Positions 26,340 to 35,198 are shown, counted from the first letter of the stretch. The stretch is DNA of 64,000 nucleotides from Spirochaetales bacterium (GCA_027306915.1 DAHUYW010000001.1:182418-246417), one strand, 5' to 3'. Notes: a model not told the origin generated them from the sequence alone. Translations and numbers: made by a program.

Positions 26340-27800
26340 CTATGCGCGTGATTTAGCCGCGCGGAGGCTCGTCTGCCCGAGCCCGATGTGCGGCACCGCC
26401 TCAAGGTCGATCCCGTTGCGCTTGACGATATCGCAGCTCAGGCGGTCGCCCGGCTCGGGGCAACCGTTCGCGCACCTCACGACCACCGAGCCGTCGACCT
26501 CCGGAGCGTGGAGATAGGCGCGCCCGATTGCAAGGGGCTCACCTTCAATCCGCTCCTCGATGAGAACGTCGAGTCTCTTACCGACGAAGCGATCGAGCCT
26601 GCGCTCGGTGATAGGAAGCTGCGCCTCCTCCACCGCCGCCACGCGCCGCAGGACCTCGCCTCGCCGCGCGCGCTTTTCGGCAGAGACGCTCATCCGGTAG
26701 GCGGGCGTACCCTCTTCGCGAGAATAGGCGAAGGCACCGAGCCAGTCCAGCTCCGCGCGCTCCTGAAAGCGAAGGAGCTCTTCGAACTCCTCGCTTCCCT
26801 CCCCGGGAAAGCCGATGAGGAAGGTCGAGCGCACGACTGCGAACGGCAGGCGGGAGCGGAGCGTCTCGACGAGCCCGAGATAGGAGTCGGAGGAACCGGT
26901 GCGCCCCATTCTTCGCAGGACCGGGCGGGAGGCGTGCTGGAAGGGAAGGTCGAAGTAGGGAAGAAGCCGGGGCTCCGCTGCAAAGGAATCGAGAAGGCCA
27001 AGATCGAACCGGTCTGGATGAAAGTAGAGCAGGCGGAGCCAGAAGTCGCCCCCGATCGACAGCAGCTGCTCAAGGAGCCTTCCGAGTCCGCCGTCGTGCT
27101 CGCCTCTCCGATCGCTTCCGTAGGAGGCGCTGTCCTGTGCGACAAGCACGATCTCGCGGATACCGCCCTCTGCCAGCACCGCGGCTTCGGCCACGATCTC
27201 TTCCGCCGGCCGGCTTGCGAGATCTCCCCGAATGAGCGGTATGGCGCAAAAGGTGCATCGGTTTGCGCAACCCTCGGCGATCTTCACATAGGCTGACCCG
27301 GGAAACGAGAGGAATCGCCCCCTACGAAGAGGAGCCGCCGCGACGCCGCCGACCTCATGCTTGCTCGTGGCAGGGACAAAGAGCGGCCGCCCGCCGGCCA
27401 TGACCTCGTCGACCATCTCGACAATCCGCCGGGGAGAGCGATTGCCGAAGACCCCATCGACCTCGGGAAGCTCGGCCGACAGAATCGAGGCATAGCGCTG
27501 GGCGAGGCATCCCGCAAGGAGAATGCGCTTCCTCGGATAGAGGCGGCGCGTCGCCATGACGGCATCGATCGACTCTTCCTTCGCGGGGGCAATGAAGCCG
27601 CAGGTATTGATGATGATGAGGTCCGCCCGCGCCGGCTCGGCACTGTAGCGCCAACCGGCCTCCTCCAGCGCTGCGATCATGGTCTCGGCGTCAACCTGGT
27701 TCTTGGCGCATCCGAGATTGTCGACGCTGAAGGTTCGTCCGAGAGTGGCGGTGCTATTCGAGCGGGGAGAGCTGGAGCTGGTAGAGGCCGGTCGACCCAT
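26340..27800 (-). CDS. rimO: Ribosomal protein S12 methylthiotransferase RimO
   Basis: This radical-SAM enzyme adds a methylthio group to a conserved aspartate of S12. Order: N-terminal UPF0004 domain with three cysteines in VDNLGCAKNQVDAET, INTCGFI and AGCLAQRYA; radical-SAM motif in EGCANRCTFCAIP; and a C-terminal TRAM domain (RLDVLIEERIEGEPLAIGR). The NLGCxKN form of the first cysteine motif and AQRY fit RimO rather than MiaB. Length is 486 residues. The start ATG lies 47 bases inside rodZ, implying coupling. Last gene of the operon. Confidence 0.92.
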   Translation of the reverse strand: MGRPASTSSSSPRSNSTATLGRTFSVDNLGCAKNQVDAETMIAALEEAGWRYSAEPARADLIIINTCGFIAPAKEESIDAVMATRRLYPRKRILLAGCLAQRYASILSAELPEVDGVFGNRSPRRIVEMVDEVMAGGRPLFVPATSKHEVGGVAAAPLRRGRFLSFPGSAYVKIAEGCANRCTFCAIPLIRGDLASRPAEEIVAEAAVLAEGGIREIVLVAQDSASYGSDRRGEHDGGLGRLLEQLLSIGGDFWLRLLYFHPDRFDLGLLDSFAAEPRLLPYFDLPFQHASRPVLRRMGRTGSSDSYLGLVETLRSRLPFAVVRSTFLIGFPGEGSEEFEELLRFQERAELDWLGAFAYSREEGTPAYRMSVSAEKRARRGEVLRRVAAVEEAQLPITERRLDRFVGKRLDVLIEERIEGEPLAIGRAYLHAPEVDGSVVVRCANGCPEPGDRLSCDIVKRNGIDLEAVPHIGLGQTSLRAAKSRA

Positions 27801-29277
27801 TCTTGACCCACATGACCCGCTGCGCGATCACCTCGCCGGGGCTCCCCAACGTGAGAGTCTTGCCGGCGACGCGGGCGCTCAGCGCGCCTGCATTCGAAGC
27901 CCAGAGAGCGATGCTCGAGTTGGCGCCAAGACGTGCCGTTTCGCCCTTGCGATAGTAGCGCTGGTCCTGATTGGCGCCGTCGATTTGATAGCGGAAAAGG
28001 CAAGAGCTGCTGAAGTCCACCGTGAGGGTGAAGGGGGCGGCTGCGCCCGCCTGCGCCAGGATCTCGGGCTGGCTTTCGGCCCCGCTCGACCGAGAGGCCA
28101 ATGCCGTGGCCACGGGAGACCGTTCGGCCTCCGGTGCGATACCCTGCGGCTGCGCCGGTGCTTGTTGCACGGGCGGGGAAGGCGGGCTCTGCGGGTTGCT
28201 CGGGGCAGCCGCCGCCCCTCCTGCTCCTCCGGTTGCTCCGACGGTGGCCCCTGCCGGAACCGTTGCGGCGCCGTCCGTCGCTCGGAAAGGAACCGGCGCT
28301 CCGCCGGTCACCCCATCTCCCGCCCCGGCGCCGCCGGTCTGCGTTCCGCCTCCGGCCTGCCCACCTGAAGCGGGGGTCGCGGCGTTCGCCGGCTGGCTAG
28401 CGGCCTGGACCCCTGCAGCCTGGTCGCCTGAAGCCTGTCCCGCAGCGCCCTGCGGGCCGCCGGTGCCTGAAGCCTGTCCCGCCGCATTGGCGGCACCCGT
28501 CTGATCGGCTGCCGGAATGTTTGCCCCCGTCCCTTGCGCGCCCGCTGCCTGGGCGTTCGCGGGCCCTTGCGGCGATTCCGTGAAGCGGTCAAATCGAATG
28601 ACCACACGCTTTCCGGGATCGCGGAGGTCGATGTCCCGGAGGTAGACCTTGATGTCGGGAACCGAGCCCCCGGTCAGATCGATCGATTTCTCCTCCCCGA
28701 GCTTCAGAGTGGTTTCCCCGGCGGCATAGACCAGCGAAACGGTGTTGTTGTTCGTCACGAGAAGCTTTACCCGGTAGTCCTTGCCGCTGATGGGGATGAT
28801 GACGGTGTCGCCCGAGCGAAAGGGGCGCTCGACGATCTCATCCTTGAGCGTGTAGTCCGCTCCGGAAGCCAGCTTCGTGCGGGAGCTTGCGGCGCTTTCG
28901 CCGCCGCCGGAAGACAGGAGCGGGACCAGCAGATAAAGGAGAACAGCGACAGCTACGACCGCCGCAGCGACGGCGAGGATTCGGAGATTTCGCGGTCGCC
29001 GCTTGGTGGTCTCGAGCAGCTCCTCCATCGGAAGCGGCTGCTCCTGGATCTTGAAGTTCTTGTAGAGACCGACTATCTCCTCGGAATCGAGACCGAGGTA
29101 ATCGGAGTAGTTTCGAAGAAAACCGACGAGATAGGGCTCCCCGGGGAACTCGGTGAAGGCCTCCTCTTCCAGCGCCGTGAGGTAGCGCTTTGCGATGTTG
29201 GTATCCCGCGCCACCTGGTCTACGGACAGACTCTTCTCTTCCCGGGCCGTTCTCAGCTTCTCGCCTAGTGACTCCAT
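27754..29277 (-). CDS. rodZ: RodZ-like membrane-anchored helix-turn-helix cell-shape protein
   Basis: The 507-residue product has an N-terminal HTH_25 domain (GEKLRTAREEKSLSVDQVARD and EPYLVGFLRNYSDYLGLDSEEI), a basic stretch, one membrane helix at about 98-120 and a periplasmic part. That part holds a beta domain, then about 150 residues rich in Gly, Ala, Gln and Pro, then a DUF4115-type domain (FTLTVDFSSSCLFRYQIDG, then GALSARVAGKTLTLGSPGEV). RodZ links MreB to cell-wall synthesis and shape. The spacer is longer than usual. It lies between lolA and rimO. Confidence 0.85.
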   Translation of the reverse strand: MESLGEKLRTAREEKSLSVDQVARDTNIAKRYLTALEEEAFTEFPGEPYLVGFLRNYSDYLGLDSEEIVGLYKNFKIQEQPLPMEELLETTKRRPRNLRILAVAAAVVAVAVLLYLLVPLLSSGGGESAASSRTKLASGADYTLKDEIVERPFRSGDTVIIPISGKDYRVKLLVTNNNTVSLVYAAGETTLKLGEEKSIDLTGGSVPDIKVYLRDIDLRDPGKRVVIRFDRFTESPQGPANAQAAGAQGTGANIPAADQTGAANAAGQASGTGGPQGAAGQASGDQAAGVQAASQPANAATPASGGQAGGGTQTGGAGAGDGVTGGAPVPFRATDGAATVPAGATVGATGGAGGAAAAPSNPQSPPSPPVQQAPAQPQGIAPEAERSPVATALASRSSGAESQPEILAQAGAAAPFTLTVDFSSSCLFRYQIDGANQDQRYYRKGETARLGANSSIALWASNAGALSARVAGKTLTLGSPGEVIAQRVMWVKNGSTGLYQLQLSPLE

Positions 29278-29291
29278 ACTCCCCTATCCCT

Positions 29292-29981
29292 CTAGCTTTC
29301 GGGCACGAACAGAAAATTCGGGTACGTGTTCGCGGTCTGCGGGGGATCGTACTTGAACCGACCGACCGGGATGTTCTGATTTGTCTTGATGTCGGTGAAA
29401 TCGAACTGAATTCGCTCGTAGTTGCCCGTAACGCCGATTATGCGGCGGATAAGCCCGTTCTCTCCAACATCGAGCTCGAGCTGGCGGAAGCCTTCGTCGG
29501 TCGAGCGCCATTCAAGCTTCAGCTTCACTACCCTTTCCGAAGAGCCGGGATCGAGCGGAACCGGATTGGGGTTTTCGAGATAGGCGATGCTGTAGTTCTT
29601 CCTGAGCAGCTGGAGGCCCTCGGAGCTGGCTAGACCGGCGCCGGTTCCGCTGCTTCCCTTCTTGAGGGTTTGCTGGAAGACGGCGCTCTGCTTCGGAATG
29701 TAGATGGTGAGCATTTGACCGTTGGTAACGATCACCTGGTTCGCCGGATCGGAAAAATCGATTCGCATGAGATCGGGTTTCTTATAGTAAATCGTCCCGC
29801 GCATCTCGCTGTCTTTCTGAGTGATGGTGATGTGGGCCTGATAGTCGTCAATATGTGCATAGTTGGCGGAGATTTGATCGAAGTACCGACCAGCAGTCAG
29901 GATCTCCTGCCCAAAGAGGTGTGGCGCAGCGGCAAAGAGCACCAGGAGCGAGCTATATAGAAAGAAAAACAGTCGTTTCAA
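29292..29981 (-). CDS. LolA-like periplasmic outer-membrane lipoprotein carrier
   Basis: The 229-residue product has a signal peptide (KRLFFFLYSSLLVLFAAAPHLFG) and a LolA fold: YFDQISANYAHIDDYQAHITI, GTIYYKKPDLMRIDFSDPANQVIVTNGQMLTIYIP and the later FTDIKTNQNIP. LolA ferries lipoproteins across the periplasm; the window contains several lipoproteins. The only in-frame start giving the signal peptide is TTG, since a stop codon lies 33 bases upstream; no clear ribosome site is seen. It is 14 bases from rodZ. LolB or LolCDE are not in view. Confidence 0.85.
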   Translation of the reverse strand: MKRLFFFLYSSLLVLFAAAPHLFGQEILTAGRYFDQISANYAHIDDYQAHITITQKDSEMRGTIYYKKPDLMRIDFSDPANQVIVTNGQMLTIYIPKQSAVFQQTLKKGSSGTGAGLASSEGLQLLRKNYSIAYLENPNPVPLDPGSSERVVKLKLEWRSTDEGFRQLELDVGENGLIRRIIGVTGNYERIQFDFTDIKTNQNIPVGRFKYDPPQTANTYPNFLFVPES

Positions 29982-30022
29982 TTGGACACGTCGTACATAC
30001 CAAGTCTTTCAATTGATCTTAC

Positions 30023-32608
30023 TCATCCGCCCTCCTTTGTCAAGGGCGATCCTCCTGCAATCCCTTCGAGGGATTGCAGGACAAGGTACTTCAGATGATC
30101 GTCGGTGAGCTTCAGATTCTCGTCGCACTTTGGACAAACGAAGCGGTTGTCCCTCACCCTCTCTTTCGCGCAGGAAACGCAGTAGATGCTTCCGCAGGAT
30201 GGACATTGCCCGGCGGGCGAGTCACCGGGCGGCTCGCCTTGGAGCCGCAGGACGCCGTATTCTTCGACGTGTTGCGGCGCCCACCACTCCCTGCCGCAGG
30301 TGGCACAGGAAAAGCGAACCTCGCTCATGCGGCGGATACGCTCCAGAAGACGGGCGGCGCGCAGCATCACCGGCGATGTGGCGTCGCTTGCGGCGGGTAC
30401 CGGCGCGGCAGAGGATTCAGCCTCGCCGGGAGTGGAGGCCGCAGGGGCGTCGCTTGCGGGCCCCGGCGCGCGAGGCAGCTCCCTTCGCGCAAGGACCTCC
30501 TGGGCCAATCGGCGGGCATCGACGTACTTGAGCCGGTCAAGATAGAGCTCCGCGAGATTCAGGCGCAACTCAAGATTCTCCGGCTCGAGCTCGATTGCCT
30601 GACGGTAGGAGACTTCGGCGCGGGGATACTCCCCCTTGAGCCGGGCAAGATTGCCGATGCGGTTGAGCACCGAGACCGTCGGGGCGATCTCCATGACCCG
30701 AGCGAGAAGCTCCTCGGACCGGCTGACAAGATCGCATTCAAGACAAGCCGCGGCCAAATTCTCCATGATAACCGGATCGTCCCTCTTGCGGGCGAGAGCC
30801 TTCTCGTACACGGTCACCGCCGCTCCGGGGTGCCCCATGCGGGCGTGAAAGTTCCCGCGCTGATTGTAGACCATCGCATCGTCACCGAGGAGGTCGAGGG
30901 TAGCGAAGGCCTCCTTTACTTCGCCGGCCTGGAAACGGGCCTCGGCAAGGTTGATCCCTATGTCGATCTCGGCGGGAGCCAGGGAGTGGGCCTTGGCAAG
31001 GTAGCGCACCGCCTCGTCCGGTCTCCCCCCTTCGAGCGCGACCTGCCCGGCGAGGTTGAGGATCCATACATCCTCACCGGCCAGCTCCAATGCCTTGCCT
31101 AGAGCGGGCTGCGGATCCAGACCAAGCAGATGGCGGTTCTCCGCGAGACGGAACCAGAACAAGGGGTAGGTCGGCTCGGTCTCCGCGGCTTCCGCCAGAA
31201 GCGAAATCGCCTCCGCACGTTTGCCTGCCTGCGCCAGGATCAATCCCAAGAGGTACAGCGTCCCGCTTTCCCGGTAGCCCTCGTCGATGAGCCCCTGAAA
31301 GAGCGTCTGCGCCTGGGCGTACTCCCCGTAGTGAAAGGCAAGCTTGGCTTTGAGCTCTCTGGCGGCCGCAGCATTCGCGTCGAGCCTTCCTACCTTTACC
31401 AGGGTATTGTCCAGGTCGTCGTAGGCCTCCTGGCGCAGGAAGAGCCGGGCAGCTGCAAGGTAGCGGCTGACCGCCTCGGTGTTCCTCCCCTGACGTTCGA
31501 GCGCATGCGCTTCGTTGAAGGCATAGATCGGCATCTCCGGCTCAGCCTGTGCCGCGCGCCCGTAGGCGGCGGCGGCCCTCTCCCAGTTGCCAAGCGCGAA
31601 CTCGGCGTGGCCGTAGAGGTTCCAGAGGGTCGAGCTCTCCACACTTTCCATGCGAGGATCGAGGTAGTCGCGAAGCTCGAGGAATCGATCCAAGAGATAG
31701 AGCAGGTTGGCTTTCTCCTGGACGGCCTCTGCGCGATCGGGGACAAGCGCGAGCGACTTTTCGATATTCTCGAGCGCCGGTTCGTACATCTGAAGGTTCA
31801 CCTGGCACTCGGCGAGGAGAAAAAGCTCGTCGGCGGTCGGATGCCTCTCCTTCAGCGCCTTGCGCAGCTGCACGATGGTGGCCGGAAAGGCGCCCATGGC
31901 GAACAGGGACCTTGCAAGGGCGATTCTCTCTTCGGCGGGCGGAGGCAGCTCCTCCGTCCACCGCGTGTAGTGGGTCTGAACGGCGAGAGCACGTGAGTCG
32001 ACGAGAATGCGATGGAGATGAAAGACCGCATGCTCCTGTTCTTCGTAGTTTTGCCCGCCGAAGGCTATGCGCCCGGCGTCGAGCCGATCGTCGTCGATCT
32101 CGGCGACGCACAAATCGTCCACGCAAAAAGCGAAGTGATCGCCGTTCGCGATGACGCGGAGGAAGAGCGTCGGCGGAAGCACGCCCTCCCCCCCTCGCTC
32201 GACGGCGAGGCCGAGCGGCGTCCATCCGATGAGAGGGATCGGATTTCGATTAAAAAGGAGGTCGAATCGAAAGTAACCGCGGGACGAGACAAGGAAATAG
32301 TAGTAGTTCTCCTCGTTGGTGTAGCGGAAGAGGAAACCGGCCGCCGAGTAGCCGTTCTGCGCATCCAGGGACAGCTCGCCCTCGAGAACGAAATCGCGGT
32401 AGCGGTAGATTGGGTCGATCATCCATGCGAAGAGATGCTTTCGGTTGAGCGAGAGCTCCAGTCCGCTCCACCGCGCTCGACCCGAAAAGTCAGGCGTGGT
32501 CTCACTCGCGAAGCGATTCTTTCCCAACAAGCCGAAGCCAGTCTCCCAGCGCTCCTGAACTACCGCCTCATTGTCCGATCGATTTCGGCGTCCGAAAAGC
32601 CTGAACAT
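30023..32608 (-). CDS. Large TPR protein with N-terminal beta-sandwich and C-terminal zinc ribbons
   Basis: The 861-residue product has three regions. Residues 1-200 resemble a concanavalin-like sandwich (YRDFVLEGELSLDAQNGYSAAGF, then FAFCVDDLCVAEIDD). Residues 215-740 are a long run of TPR repeats, for example TLWNLYGHAEFALGNWERAAAAYG. After a Pro/Ala/Ser linker come paired CxxC motifs: CATCGREWW, CPSCGSIYC, CVSC and CPKC, which should bind zinc. No signal peptide or membrane helix is seen, so it is cytoplasmic and probably a scaffold. First gene of the lolA-rodZ-rimO run. I do not know its function. Confidence 0.75.
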   Translation of the reverse strand: MFRLFGRRNRSDNEAVVQERWETGFGLLGKNRFASETTPDFSGRARWSGLELSLNRKHLFAWMIDPIYRYRDFVLEGELSLDAQNGYSAAGFLFRYTNEENYYYFLVSSRGYFRFDLLFNRNPIPLIGWTPLGLAVERGGEGVLPPTLFLRVIANGDHFAFCVDDLCVAEIDDDRLDAGRIAFGGQNYEEQEHAVFHLHRILVDSRALAVQTHYTRWTEELPPPAEERIALARSLFAMGAFPATIVQLRKALKERHPTADELFLLAECQVNLQMYEPALENIEKSLALVPDRAEAVQEKANLLYLLDRFLELRDYLDPRMESVESSTLWNLYGHAEFALGNWERAAAAYGRAAQAEPEMPIYAFNEAHALERQGRNTEAVSRYLAAARLFLRQEAYDDLDNTLVKVGRLDANAAAARELKAKLAFHYGEYAQAQTLFQGLIDEGYRESGTLYLLGLILAQAGKRAEAISLLAEAAETEPTYPLFWFRLAENRHLLGLDPQPALGKALELAGEDVWILNLAGQVALEGGRPDEAVRYLAKAHSLAPAEIDIGINLAEARFQAGEVKEAFATLDLLGDDAMVYNQRGNFHARMGHPGAAVTVYEKALARKRDDPVIMENLAAACLECDLVSRSEELLARVMEIAPTVSVLNRIGNLARLKGEYPRAEVSYRQAIELEPENLELRLNLAELYLDRLKYVDARRLAQEVLARRELPRAPGPASDAPAASTPGEAESSAAPVPAASDATSPVMLRAARLLERIRRMSEVRFSCATCGREWWAPQHVEEYGVLRLQGEPPGDSPAGQCPSCGSIYCVSCAKERVRDNRFVCPKCDENLKLTDDHLKYLVLQSLEGIAGGSPLTKEGG
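30054..30080. repeat. Perfect 11-bp hairpin at the 3' end of the TPR gene
   Basis: CCTGCAATCCC and GGGATTGCAGG form a perfect stem around TTCGA, inside the codons for LQSLEGIAGG and 31 bases before the stop. No T-run follows. It could stabilise the mRNA end or define a processing site between the TPR and lolA messages. Confidence 0.6.
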
Positions 32609-32617
32609 ACCAGAGAC

Positions 32618-32646
32618 ACTCTACCCACAGGAAACGCGAGCGTCCA
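32618..32646 (-). promoter_or_regulatory. Promoter of the TPR-lolA-rodZ-rimO operon, predicted leaderless
   Basis: On the minus strand TGGACG and TAGAGT are 17 bases apart, and the -10 ends nine bases before the ATG. No ribosome site is present. It lies back-to-back with the pyrH promoter. Confidence 0.4.
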
Positions 32647-32668
32647 CTCCTCGCACTGGGCGAGCCTC

Positions 32669-32697
32669 TTGCGATGCGACTGGGGCGGGTCTATAGT
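32669..32697 (+). promoter_or_regulatory. Promoter of pyrH, predicted leaderless
   Basis: TTGCGA and TATAGT are 17 bases apart; only six bases separate the -10 from the ATG, so transcription should begin at the start codon itself. Confidence 0.55.
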
Positions 32698-32703
32698 CGT
32701 CGC

Positions 32704-33402
32704 ATGGCGAATGAGACCCAGGTGCTCTCCCTCGGAGGCTCGATCGTGGCCCCGGATCGGGTAGACGTTGAGTACTTGCGCTCGCTGCGTGCGCTCCTTG
32801 CGCGCTACCTCGCGGGGAGCGAGGCGAGGAGACTCGTCATCGTTGTCGGAGGGGGCGCTCCCGCTCGCGATTACCAACGCGCCTACCGCGAGATTGCGGA
32901 GACGCCGGACACCCTGGTCGAAGACTGGATCGGGGTTGCAGCCACCCGGTTGAATGGACAGCTCGTACACGGAATACTCGCCCAGTGGTGTCGTGAAGAG
33001 CTCGTGGTCGATCCGACTGCCGTGTCGGGGTTCGAAGGCCGGGTGCTCGTGGCGGCGGGCTGGAAGCCCGGTTTTTCCACCGACTTCGACGCGGTGCTTC
33101 TTGCGGAGCGCTTCGGCGCCGAAGTGATCGTGAACCTTTCGAACATCAGCCATGTCTATTCAGGAGATCCAAAAAGGGACCCTTCCGCCTGCGCCTTGGA
33201 GACGATCGGCTGGGACGATTTCCGCGCTCTCGTCGGCGATCGCTGGACCCCTGGACAGAACGTCCCCTTCGATCCGGTGGCGACCGCGCGGGCGGCCGAG
33301 ATGGGCCTTACGGTGATCGTGGCCGGCGGGAAGGACCTCCCCAACCTCGACGCCATCCTCGAAGGACGGGTCTTTCGGGGTACGCGAATTGGGCCCGATT
33401 GA
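32704..33402 (+). CDS. pyrH: UMP kinase (amino-acid-kinase family), short form
   Basis: The 232-residue product phosphorylates UMP to UDP. The nucleotide- and substrate-binding blocks are clear: VLSLGGSIVAPD, VIVVGGGAPARDYQ, GFSTDFDAVLLAERFGAEVIVNLSNISHVYSGDPKRDP and PFDPVATARAAEMGLTVIVAGG. The early GGSIVAPD and the lack of bacterial insertion loops resemble the short, archaeal-type UMP kinases also seen in some spirochaetes. The start is fixed by the promoter; a longer upstream frame would begin inside it. Confidence 0.88.
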   Translation: MANETQVLSLGGSIVAPDRVDVEYLRSLRALLARYLAGSEARRLVIVVGGGAPARDYQRAYREIAETPDTLVEDWIGVAATRLNGQLVHGILAQWCREELVVDPTAVSGFEGRVLVAAGWKPGFSTDFDAVLLAERFGAEVIVNLSNISHVYSGDPKRDPSACALETIGWDDFRALVGDRWTPGQNVPFDPVATARAAEMGLTVIVAGGKDLPNLDAILEGRVFRGTRIGPD

Positions 33403-33426
33403 GCCGTCGAAGCTCGCCGAGCAATC

Positions 33427-33456
33427 TTGACGGCTGCGGTCTGCATCCCCTACACT
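33427..33456 (+). promoter_or_regulatory. Promoter of the SDR gene
   Basis: TTGACG and TACACT are 18 bases apart, 69 bases upstream of an ATG with an AAGGAGAG ribosome site. Confidence 0.5.
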
Positions 33457-33525
33457 GGACCATTCGTTTCAGGTGGCTGCGGCGCGCGCGCGCGCACGCC
33501 TTCCGCAGACATCAAGGAGAGATCC

Positions 33526-34374
33526 ATGAGCTACGACAAAAAAGTAGTGTTTATCACCGGCGGTTCGACCGGGATCGGGCTTGCGCTCGCGAAGGAGTTC
33601 GCTCGACGCGGTGCTCATCTCCTCCTGATCGCCCGCCGGGAAAAGACTCTGGCGGAAGCCAAGGAGTCGGTCCGATCGTTCACCAACGGTTCGAAGCAGC
33701 GGATCGAAACCCTCTCTCTCGACGTGGCTCAGCACGAGGCGGTTGCGAGGGAGCTGCCAAAATGGATGAAAGAGCTCGGCGTCCCCGACGTCGTCGTCAA
33801 CTGCGTCGGTTACGCTGCTCCGGCTCGATTTGAAGAGACATCCTACGAAACTTTTCGGAACATCATCGACGTCAATCTGGGCGGGACCTGGAACGTCCTG
33901 CAGGCGGTCGTTCCGGCAATGAAAAAACGCGGGAGCGGGCAGATCCTCAACACCTCTTCGGTCGCCGGCTTCCTCGGCGTCTACGGCTATGCCTCCTATG
34001 GGGCAAGCAAGTTTGCCGTGGCCGGACTCTCGGAAGTTTTGCGCGGCGAGCTCAAGCCGCACAACATACGCGTCCACGTGCTCTATCCGCCCAACACGGA
34101 CACTCCGGGCTTCGCCGAAGAGAACAAGCACAAACCGCCGGAGACTATCGCGATAGAGGCGGGAGACAAGATTCTAACACCCGAACAGGTAGCCCGCTTC
34201 ACGATGAAGGGGCTCGAGCGCGGCACGTTTGCGATCATGTCCGGCTCCTCATCCTTCATCCGCTTCGTGAATGGCGTGATTCCGGGCCTCGTTCGCTCGG
34301 TGACCGACGGCGCCATACGCAAGGTCCAGCGGCAGAAGAGCGACGCGCAGGGCGAGACGGCCGTCGCAGGATAG
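33526..34374 (+). CDS. Short-chain dehydrogenase resembling 3-ketodihydrosphingosine reductase
   Basis: The 282-residue SDR has the cofactor loop ITGGSTGIGLALAKEFARRG, the NNAG-equivalent VVNCVGYAAPA, and the catalytic Ser-Tyr-Lys in LNTSSVAGF and YASYGASKFA. The region after it, VHVLYPPNTDTPGFAEENK, followed by KPPETIAIE, is characteristic of the KDSR/FVT1 branch that reduces 3-ketosphinganine. The RR after strand two (IARRE) favours NADPH. The C-terminus (FIRFVNGVIPGLVRSVTDGAI) may be membrane-associated. No serine palmitoyltransferase is in the window, so a role in sphingolipid synthesis is only suggested. Confidence 0.72.
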   Translation: MSYDKKVVFITGGSTGIGLALAKEFARRGAHLLLIARREKTLAEAKESVRSFTNGSKQRIETLSLDVAQHEAVARELPKWMKELGVPDVVVNCVGYAAPARFEETSYETFRNIIDVNLGGTWNVLQAVVPAMKKRGSGQILNTSSVAGFLGVYGYASYGASKFAVAGLSEVLRGELKPHNIRVHVLYPPNTDTPGFAEENKHKPPETIAIEAGDKILTPEQVARFTMKGLERGTFAIMSGSSSFIRFVNGVIPGLVRSVTDGAIRKVQRQKSDAQGETAVAG

Positions 34375-34488
34375 CTTGACCACCTTTCTGCGCCATTCTC
34401 CGTCAACCGGCCGCAGCGGGCAGGTCGCAGCAAACCGGGCAGCGCGGGACTTAGTCGATTACCCGTCCCAAACGAGCGTGGCCGCCCT

Positions 34489-34845
34489 CTATTCGCTCTT
34501 GCGGATGGCACCGACGAGGAGCTTATCCTCGTCCAGGAGGAGCACGACGGCCGCTGGCTTCCCCAGGCGCTCCCAGGAGCGAGTCCCCAATTCAACCGTT
34601 CCCGGTTTGCAGTGGCTCTCCAGCATGAGGAGTCCCCTCATCTGCGGGCCCTTTCCGGCCTTGAACTCCGCGGCCGAAGCGGCCAAGAAGATGCGCACCG
34701 GATGGTAGCTCGTGATGACCCCAAGCTCGAATCCTTCATTGGGGTTAATGAGAATTCGATCGTCCCGCTGAGAAAAATCGCTGATCGTTCGAAGGACGCC
34801 CGTCTGTTTCACCGCACCGCCGCTGTTGCCCCGCTGTCGCTTCAT
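34489..34845 (-). CDS. Hypothetical protein, possibly PilZ-size beta protein
   Basis: The 118-residue product is unknown to me. It has a short basic head, then beta-rich segments (DDRILINPNEGFELGVITSYHPVRIFLAASAAE and PAAVVLLLDEDKLLVGAIRK) and no membrane helix. A TATAAT sequence lies only two bases before the ATG, so either that is not the promoter or translation starts further in. The gene is convergent with the SDR gene. Confidence 0.5.
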   Translation of the reverse strand: MKRQRGNSGGAVKQTGVLRTISDFSQRDDRILINPNEGFELGVITSYHPVRIFLAASAAEFKAGKGPQMRGLLMLESHCKPGTVELGTRSWERLGKPAAVVLLLDEDKLLVGAIRKSE

Positions 34846-34922
34846 CAATTATATAACAGGCGCTCGCCAAGACGCAAATCGGCGAGCGGAGAAAAGCAAC
34901 AAACTGTGCCGAGCGGCCAAAG

Positions 34923-34951
34923 TTGACAGAGCGGTCGCAGGCCGTTATGCT
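34923..34951 (+). promoter_or_regulatory. Promoter of tRNA-Leu
   Basis: A perfect TTGACA and TATGCT are 17 bases apart, 45 bases upstream of the mature 5' end. Confidence 0.7.
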
Positions 34952-34996
34952 ATGGAACGCTTTGCCGGATCGTACCGATCCGCGCGTTCTCCACAT

Positions 34997-35080
34997 GCCG
35001 GCGTGATGGAACTGGTAGACGTGCCAGACTCAAAATCTGGTGGGGGCAACCCCGTGTCGGTTCGATTCCGACCGCCGGCA
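34997..35080 (+). tRNA. tRNA-Leu (anticodon CAA)
   Basis: The 84-base cloverleaf has a seven-pair acceptor stem (GCCGGCG with CGCCGGC, discriminator A), an anticodon arm CCAGA-CTCAAAA-TCTGG giving anticodon CAA for UUG codons, a long class II variable arm with GGGGG and CCCCG, and a T arm GTCGG-TTCGATT-CCGAC. The CCA end is not encoded. A weak GTCTTG-CAAGAC hairpin follows. Confidence 0.97.
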
Positions 35081-35198
35081 CTCTGTCTTGGGAGACAAGA
35101 CCAACCGGCGAGTCGGCTGCTGGTCGGCCGGCTTTCGCCCACCGACCGGCGCGCGCTCTCGGTCATCGCATGCGGCGCCGCCGCCGCCTGCAGGCATG

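Noticed and set aside
35081..35120. Terminator after tRNA-Leu
   Set aside because: Only a weak six-pair hairpin without a T-run is present, so I did not list it as a terminator.
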